Shown piece by piece: positions 50,001-59,100 of a stretch of 64,000 bases of DNA (positions are counted from its first letter, which is position 1; every line of letters starts with the position of its first letter). Made by a program: the position numbers and the translations under genes. This stretch comes from Cinclus cinclus (lineage: Eukaryota > Chordata > Aves > Passeriformes > Cinclidae). Location of the stretch: the NCBI RefSeq assembly GCF_963662255.1, contig NC_085052.1:15909151-15973150 (forward strand), written 5' to 3'. The notes below the pieces were generated by a model. That model worked only from the letters and a program-made list of their open reading frames with translations, made no database searches and was not told the DNA's origin.

Positions 50001-53000
50001 CTGTTTATCATAATTGCGACTTATCAATAATTCAGCCCCCATTATTTTCAAAATATTTCATTACCGGTGATGGAAGTTTAGTTTGTGGGAACATTCTGGA
50101 CATAGTCCTGAAAAAGAGAAAATGAGAACATTGCAGCCAAGAATCTGATAAGTGTAATTTAAAAAACTACAGAATTAGTTAGAACTAGATCTTTCAATAT
50201 CAGCAGCTTTTCCTTCAAAATACTAGTTACAATGTAATTGCAGTCAGGACTGAAAAAATACATGATGAAAGTCTCCAGTACAAACTCAGATTTTACTAAA
50301 TGTGAAGGACAATCATAAGTTTAGCACTGGTAGCTCTTCTTGAAAGAAGTATAAGTGGTGCTCATGTACAGACATTCCATTTATGGATCCTTGTGGATAG
50401 ATCAAATTCTTCTGCAATTATACTGAAGACATATAAGTCTCTTAGAGCTTTGTCATAGACCAAGTGCTCCCACAAGGAATGTCTTGTACACAAAAGAAAA
50501 AAAACCCCACTACTCAATCATTTTACATGAAGTAACTGCATAACCTGTACCAAGTTTAATTATCTGATAAACATATCATCATGTATGCAATACTGAATTA
50601 GAAAATCCCAATCGAGATGTAATAATGAAAAATTGTTTAAAGACAAAATATTTGTAAGAAAACACAAATATTTGAAATAAAATCAGTCGAGCTGGAAATG
50701 TGCAAGAAGTAGTCTGGTCCAAAGCTTAAGGACTTCTAAGACAAGCAACTGAATGAGCAATGACAATGCTGAAATTCTCCTTGCAATGCAGTATTAGCCA
50801 TTAAAACTATAAATGCTTCTATACAAAACAGCTTATAGCCAATTATTCTAATTTTATGACATGCTAACTACACAGACTAAAGTTCTTAATCTGTAACAAC
50901 TTTGTCATATATGACAACAACTGTTCTCTCTAAACCAAGAGCACCATACTACCACCTGTGATTAATTCAACAAAATGATCTCCTACTCGGCACTTGTCAT
51001 GAACTCATTATCACTGGGTCTCAATACCATTTGAAGTACAAGGTACTTGTCTTCTTTTAAGTGTACATATCCTTGAAGGGCTGACTTACTCAATTTCACA
51101 AGTGCATTCCTCTTTTCGCCATGTTCAACATAACCAAAATTCACCTCCCAGCTCTTCAGGCCTTCATTCTCATCACAGTGTTTATTTCCACAGGAAAACT
51201 GACCTGTAAAGAGTCAAAACCAAAAAACCGTGGTTCAATGATTAACATTAATAAATATGGAGTTGTTATTTCCAGTTCTGCTCAGTTTTTGCTTTTCATT
51301 TTCCATTTCTTTCAAATAAAAAAACCCACAAATCTAAAAATAACATCTAGATTAAGGAAATAACAGGGAACAACAAAGCAATCAACCATACTTGTACAAT
51401 ATTGCCTATTTGCAAAGGAAAACATATATCTGTGTTTTGAAATGTATGGATGAAGGCATACATTATGAAAGAATAAGCCTAATATGAATTCTGAAAAAGT
51501 GAATACCACTAGGATACATCCTATACCCTAAATGATTGCTTACTTAGCAGAGGATGATGGATCAGAAATTGTGATTCAGACATGCATCTTTAATGACATC
51601 AAACTATTCAAAGAATCACGTTTGTACCACATGAAGATGCCCACATGCTTTTTACATAAGTAGTGTACCTGATATATTGGATACACAATTTACATTCTAG
51701 TGACTGTCCATAAATGCCTTTCTTTTAAGAAAAGGAAATTCAACTTTGTGAGAAATGCTACGTCAGCTTTAAATGCTTCCTTTGGTTTATTATGTGAAAG
51801 CAACACTGATTTAAAACAGATCTGCACATAATCAGTTTTGTTTACACCACTGAAGTCCCAATATTGGAGTAATAAAGATACATGCATTCCCCTTGCAGAA
51901 GGCTGATTCGGATGCAGAGCAGCAGAAAGGATGTGTATTAATAGGCTCACAAGCAGGACTGCTGGTGAACGATTAACCTCAGAAGATTCTGCTTAAGCAG
52001 CTAACTAATAGATTGGCAGTGTCCTCAGATACTTCAGTTCTGTAATAAAACACCACTTGCAATGCAAACATTTGAAGTAAAAAGACCTCCAGAACTCCCA
52101 CAAAAAAGCAGGTTCCAAATTAATATACATTAAGTAAGTTTAACCCTATGTAAGGTATGGCTATAAGGTATGGCCCTGTGCCATAGCAATCTCCAATATG
52201 ACCTCCTTTCAAAACACTTATGGCAAAGACTGGAAAGAAGCCAAAGAAATAGTCTGGCATCTACAATTAATAATAGAAGTGTCACTTCTTCTTTCATTTA
52301 TCCTAGCCCTTCTTCTCTGTGACCATGCAAAGGCAGCCACCAAATGCAGAGCACCCAAAGGTGAGTGCTGCACTCCTGCATTCTCTTGTTACCACCCCCA
52401 AGCCTCAGTACCAGGGCACCGGCAGGGGCTCTCATCCCCACTGTGCTGACACGGCCACACCAGCGCACACAACAACTACCTACAGAGCTAATGCTAATTG
52501 TCAGACAGGTAGGTATCGATGTGTTATTACACTTAATTAAAGCACTTTATATGGCTGATTTATAGTTCAAAATAGCATAAAAGTCCCATTAAAAAAAAAA
52601 AAATTGCTTGGAACGGCACTCGGAGAGGGCGTCCGACACCCGCCGGAGGGTTGGGTTCTCGCGCCCCCCGGTGGTGAAAGGGAGGATTTACCCACTCGCA
52701 TCCCAATCGCTCACTTTTCATTAGGATTTCATTAAAAAGCTTGAAATATGTAATTCTCCACTTTCTCCCATATTTTAAAATATGGAGTACCACATATTAA
52801 ACGTACAAAGCTATATCTTTCCTCCACGAAGACGTAAAAATAATTTACTTCTCATTTCATTTTAATTATCTTGTTAAAGTATTCAATAAAGCATGTAATT
52901 TTATCAAATGTTAACTATCAATTAATATGTGTAGTGCTGAATGCAAAATATGTCTACGACTACCTTTAGAGGCTTTAATATTTACAGTTTTAAAATCCCC

Positions 53001-54830
53001 ACCATTAGTTTTCATGCTTTCTACTCTGAAATACTCCTTTTTTAAAAAAATCATAAATGCATTACTAACTTTTTGAAATTTATTATAATACAGGTGTTTA
53101 CAGAATACAGCTGTTTAAAGAACTGCAACTGAGTGAAAATGATCAGCAGTACAACTCCATGCAATTTTCTGGCATGTGCATCCATGACTTCTGACAACCA
53201 CACCTGTATAAGAATCCACCCATGGAACAGCAATACCTCATTCACCTAATTTTCTTACTTGTTCAGCAAGTTAAAAAAGCCCAAGCACCTCAGCCATGGA
53301 ACGAGGACCATTGTACAAAGTCCCAGTAACACACTGGTAAGACTTCCCACCCAGAATTAAGGTACTGATTTAGAGACAGGATTGGGAGACATGACAATCA
53401 TTGCCACTGAAGCTTTCAAAACCAATTTAGCCTAAAATAGGTATCACACAAGAAACTTTAATTAAAAAGTTAACATTTTTCAGAACAGAACTGGAGAAAT
53501 TGCTAATCAATAAATTATTTCCTGAGGAAAACTACTGAGAGACTTCAATTACAGGTATCAGAGGCCAATGAGGTAGCAGAACTACTGGAGAAAAGCAGCT
53601 AAAAAGCCCATCCATGAAATTCTACATATCAAACTCATTATGGTGGTGTTCATTACAAAACTGACCTTGTGAATATAAACTATATGCTTTTGTAATTGTA
53701 ACATGCAGATCAGTGTGCAATCTATACCTATGTGGCATAAAACAGCAAAGCTGGAAGACAAGTAAATTTATTGTACATTATTATCTGATAAACTTACCAA
53801 TACCATCAAATATTATCTAACAAAATTATGTCAAAAAGCAGCAAGAGGAGCACCAAGAAGAAATGTAACATAAAATGAAAGACAGCATTACCTTTTCCTG
53901 AAATTACTTCTTTCTCATGTCGCCATCTAAATCCAAACTGTTAAGATAAGAACCAAAATTGAGTTGTGAATAGTCAACATATTAAGCACTGTAAGGACTA
54001 ATTTCACTTGATTGACTTCCTGCATGTGGCTCATCCATTTAGCCATATGAAAAAAAATATTTTTTTCTCTTTTTATTAAAAATATCTCTCTGCCTCTGCT
54101 TACCAGAATGGTATTTTTTTTAATAAAAATACTTTAAATATTTATATTTTTACAGAAAGTCCTTCATGCTGAAAAACAATTACAAAAGCAAACATATTAA
54201 TATTTCCAGTAGCAGACAAGTTGGCCTAGAAATCTAGAATTAAAAACAAAATAATAAATGTATTTTATTTAATGACCAGGTGTCAAACAGATTTCATTTC
54301 TTAGCAAACAGGAGACACTTCCAATCTGTAAAGTTACAAAACAAAGTACAGAGACAGCAAATAAGAAATTCTCTAGGAAAATAAGACAACAAAGGGAACA
54401 TTTCCAGTCCAGTGCATATCAAAGTAAAACTTAAATGCAGAACATCCTCCTGTGCTGCACTGCAAAGCTGACAATAGAACTGAACTATCTGACAATACAG
54501 ACGGTCATTCATCAGCCTCAAAGTCTGCAGACAAGATGCACTGAAGGTTCAAAGACAACCTTGACCTAGAAAATTCTTATCTAGGGAAAATGTCAGGAGT
54601 TACAGACCCAGCACAAGCAAGAGCTGTCAGAACACTCTTCCACTGCCCGTGTAGCCTCACACCAGAGGTTCACAGAGGCATTTTTGATTAAAAAGAAACA
54701 CCAGTGAAGACCGAGCCAGAGTAGTCAGAAGCAGGTGAAGCGGCCTGGGAGCAAGAAGGATGAGTGTGTCTCCAGCTCTGGCTGTGACAGCACTTGTGAC
54801 TCTCCAGGGACGAGAGCAGGGGAGTCCCAG

Positions 54831-54893
<63 letters not shown>

Positions 54894-56077
54894 ACAGTCT
54901 GAACCAGCAACTGGAATGTGCCTGTGGCTTCAGGGGTTCATATGTCTTGGGGCTTCTTACTGTTTTCTTCCAAGCCTCAGTCTTTGAGAAGTTGGTTCTG
55001 CTTATTTTTCAGATTCTCAAAGGAGATGCTCCCATGAAAATGGTCCTTATCATTATACAGTCCTTTGTAAAACAGTGGTTTATCTGAGAAGAAAAGTTCC
55101 TAAAGACATCTGAGCTACAATCTCTATGCAGAGATCTTTAGAAAAATTATCTGACTCAAAGATTTTGGCCAGGAGCAGAACAATTACAGCTGTAAAAAGA
55201 CCAAGGAGCACATATGTGCAAGTCTCAATCTCTGCAATATACGTATTCAAAACACCACAGAAAACTGACCTCCAACTTTTGCTTCGGCACCAAGTAGCAC
55301 AATATAGAATCATAAAATCAAAGAACAGCCCAGGTTGGAAGGCACCTCATTAGACCACCATGTTCAGCTTCCCATGGGGAAGGGATCCCAAATGAGAGAT
55401 TGTCTGTCGCTCTGGGCAATTGCATTTGAAAAACCTCCAGCAATGGGGATTCCACTGCACCACTGGGGAGGTTGTTCCAGTGACTGAGTGTTCTCACTAT
55501 AAAAGAATTCCTTTCTTATATCAAGATGAAGCATCAATACGTAAAGCATCAACAACTATCATGCAAAAAGCCAACTAGCTGACAAGCTTTTATCTACCCT
55601 GCACCACTCATAGCATCAGAGCTGCAAAACAGAAGGCACAGGGGGCTGAAGATATGCAGCTTCCAGTTTCTGGAAATGCAGAAAAAAAATTAAGGCAGGA
55701 AAAATCTGAAAGCAGAGACTGTATTCCATTGGTGCAAATGGCATGAGCAGCTTATTTAAGATTTCCAAGAAAAAAAGCCTGCTTTGAAATCCTTCTGTAC
55801 CAAACATGGGCATGGATAAATCAGTCACTGAGAAAAATCTCATATTTTTTCTACTTTTAGAAGGATTTCTAAGAAAGGACTTTCATATGATCAGAACGTA
55901 TTTGAGAAAAGAAAGCATATATATTTTACAAATTGCATGACACAGCAGTTATGCTGACATGGCAAATCCAAAAATACAGGTAATGACTTAGGAGCATAAA
56001 TGGAACAGAGAGTGACCTCAAAGTTAGGATAGACACACTTGAAGTCTGACAGGGAGATACTGTTCACACAACACAAC

Positions 56078-56119
<42 letters not shown>

Positions 56120-59100
56120 TCTGGGGCAGAACACTTTCCCACAAAAGAGAGAAAACATATGGAAACTTGGCACAGTAGTGAGAGAAACAAAATCTGTAAG
56201 CATGCTCAAGGGAAATCAGCTGGGGGAATGGGGGATGGAGAGAACATTGAGGGATATGAAATAGCTACAGGAAAATAAAATCAAATTTACTCAAAAAAGG
56301 AGGGAAGGTATCTTCAGCATTTTAGTTTCTGTTGATTTTAATTAAATATTCACATTTTACTGTCCCAACTGTCTTTAGATGACTATCATCTTTTTTTCCT
56401 AATACAGCTAAGCCCAGTCCTTGCAAATATTTACCAATGTAATTTTCAATACTGTAAATAGTGGAAAAGAACTATATAGGCTGGGTTACTGTGTGCTAGA
56501 AACACCAAGACACATCTGAGTTCAGCCCCAGTCTCTGGAAAATCACAATAGAAAATTCATGTATACTCTTTGACTAAGAAGTTAGTCAGCCAAAAACTTG
56601 GAAAAAAACAAAGGCCGTTCCAGTTAAGAAGAAAACCTGGTACTGAAATTGGGTTGTTTCTCTTAAGAAATTCTATTTATTTACAAGGCACATACAAATC
56701 CTGTTTCCACAAACAGAAAAGAACAACCAGCAAAAGATGCTGCTTTAGAATAGACTTTTCCAAAATTGTTTCTGCCAGCATTCAAGTATAAAACTCTTTT
56801 TAGACATTTTTTTTTTAACAGTAACTTTCCATGGGTTTTTAGGCTTCATCTACTGCTCCTCTCCAAGCAACATCTCCAGCCTTCTTTCTTTAACCCCTTT
56901 GCATTTTCTGCCTTTTACACACAATATACCTCTTCATAAAACATCATCTGACAGAAATGTTCCTATTCCCACAGAAGCATATTTTTGAGGCAGTGACAAT
57001 GCTTGGATTCAAACTGCTGCTTACTAAGTAACTTGACAAATTCTCACAACTCCATTTCTGTGGAAGGGGTACTAACATTCTGGTTTTACAACATATCCAC
57101 AAACATAAGGTAATTTTAAAAATTCTTCAAAATCCAAGATGATTTACATTAAGGAAAGATACCTTATTCTCTTTGTATCTGCTGAGATCTGCTATACAAT
57201 ATTCTTTGAACAATTTGTCATAATACTTCTTTGCAAGCCTCTTCTCCCTAAAACAAGAAGTATTATTTTGCATTAAATATAAAAGACAACATAATTCACT
57301 CTGCATTGTAATGACATTAGGAAGACAAAGGTATGTTATGTCATTGAAAGAACACAAGTTATAGACCTAGAAATGCAACAGATACACAGTCATTAAACTA
57401 AGGAGTAATTTCCATAAAACTGGAAAAATAAATATAAAATAAATCCACAGTACATACTAAACCGTATTTTTTCACGCTCTGCTTTCAGAGTTTTTGATCA
57501 GTCACTTGAATCTCAGAGAATCTGTTATTATTATTTATTAGGTCTATAAACTATTATTTTTAAACTTTTATAAATTATTATTAGTTCTTTCTGTCATCAA
57601 TTCATGTTGGCATTTGAACAGTATTACAATATGAAAGACCTTCTAATGGTCTTCCATTTTTAAATGCATCAAAAAATGATCAAGTATGCACAGTAATTCT
57701 TAATTAGTAGGTGAAACCACAAATTTAGTACAAGTGATCTAAAATTAACATATCCTGTCATAGTTTCAGGTACCAATTCATGTCTGCTTCATCTTCTTCA
57801 TTCCACAGGAATCTATGGTTTTCTCTAATAACATCAAGATCCGTCTTGTCATTTGCCCTAGAAAAGGACACACCATGTTTTAGTACAATGTAACATTAAC
57901 ATGAAAATCCATCAAATAAAAATTTGGTAAGCACCAATATTTTACAGTTCTGATCCCTACCTCACAGCACAAAGGAATACACTTCTATGAAATAAAACTA
58001 TCAAAAATGTATTCCCTGGCATACCTGTTCCCAAATAAAAAACTCGTGGAAGAAAATGGCCACTGAAATTGTGGATGACTTGATCCTATCTGAAAACGCT
58101 TTTTGTACTCTTTATTGAAAACAGTGATGTTAAAAGGCAGTTCTAGGTAGCTCTAAAGAAGTTATTATTCTGGACAATGGATAACAATTCTGCACATACA
58201 GAAGTATTTCAGACTGTTATTTTGAAGATGCTGACAGATATTTCTCAATGTACCCTCCATTAATGATCACCTGTCATCCTTCCTTTTACATAACAAAGCA
58301 AGAATAATTCAGCTCATGGCAAGTTCTTACCTAAAAATATGAAAACAAAATGAAACAAGGCAGTTTTGTGTTTGATTATTTCCAATTACTGTAGTTACCA
58401 TTTGTGACCAAAATAATTAGTAATTTATATGCAGCTACATCCATCTCTGTCCCCCAAAGCTGTAACATATATTTAACAGCTTTACATAACAGGAGAGCTT
58501 TGATGTCAGGAGGGGAAAGGTTGCTAACAGTTCTCACCCAGATCTTCGGAAATCCTCTATTTTGCCACCATAGTATAAAATGTAGTCATGCACAAACTTT
58601 TTATGTCTTTCATACTGAATAAAGCAATTAAGGATTGTTTCTGAACATATTTCCATTTACCACAGTTTAAAACAAAAAACAAAAAAAAAAAACCAAACAC
58701 CCCACCCCCAAAAAAACCAACCAAAATATTTTTATGTATTTAAGAGTAAGACCTTTCTTCTCAGAAACAGTTCAGTAATTTCCAAAGAAAACCAGAATGG
58801 AATTAATTAGGAACTTTTATTTCATAACTTCTCATAGAAGCTAATTTCCAAGTACAGGAATTCATGGCAATTTCATCTTTAAAATCTCATTCATCATTTA
58901 TAAAACTGCCTTCCTTTATCAAAGATGCTCTGTATGCATATACACAGAAACTTGTTTCATTTTCTCAGCTGTGGTTTAGACAACAGCTTCTCTGTACTGC
59001 AGTTTTGGTTTAAAACAGGTTTGTACATTTCTATTATAAAAAGAGTCTGGCTACTAAAATGGAATAATCTGTTACATTTTTACCACCAACACACAAATAA

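Larger units (their letters stand above)
47594..51089 (-). other. FRA10AC1: FRA10AC1 introns between the 3'-proximal exons
   Basis: Four introns of about 1.26, 0.6, 0.45 and 0.98 kb separate the small exons at 48856-48894, 49491-49615 and 50065-50107. They hold ordinary AT-rich sequence with A/T runs and no transposon I can name. Confidence 0.5.
53938..57162 (-). other. FRA10AC1: FRA10AC1 intron with GT/CA repeats and CR1
   Basis: 3.2 kb. Contains (GT)29 at 54833-54890, a CR1 fragment at about 55303-55530 and (AC)18 at 56081-56117. No exon was found between the flanking conserved exons. Confidence 0.65.

Noticed and set aside
52198..52449. 83-codon plus-strand frame with a hydrophobic segment followed by GGTGAGTG, resembling a signal-peptide exon with a donor.
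   Set aside because: Antisense to FRA10AC1, with no partner exon or recognisable similarity; it could be chance in 2.7 kb of intron.
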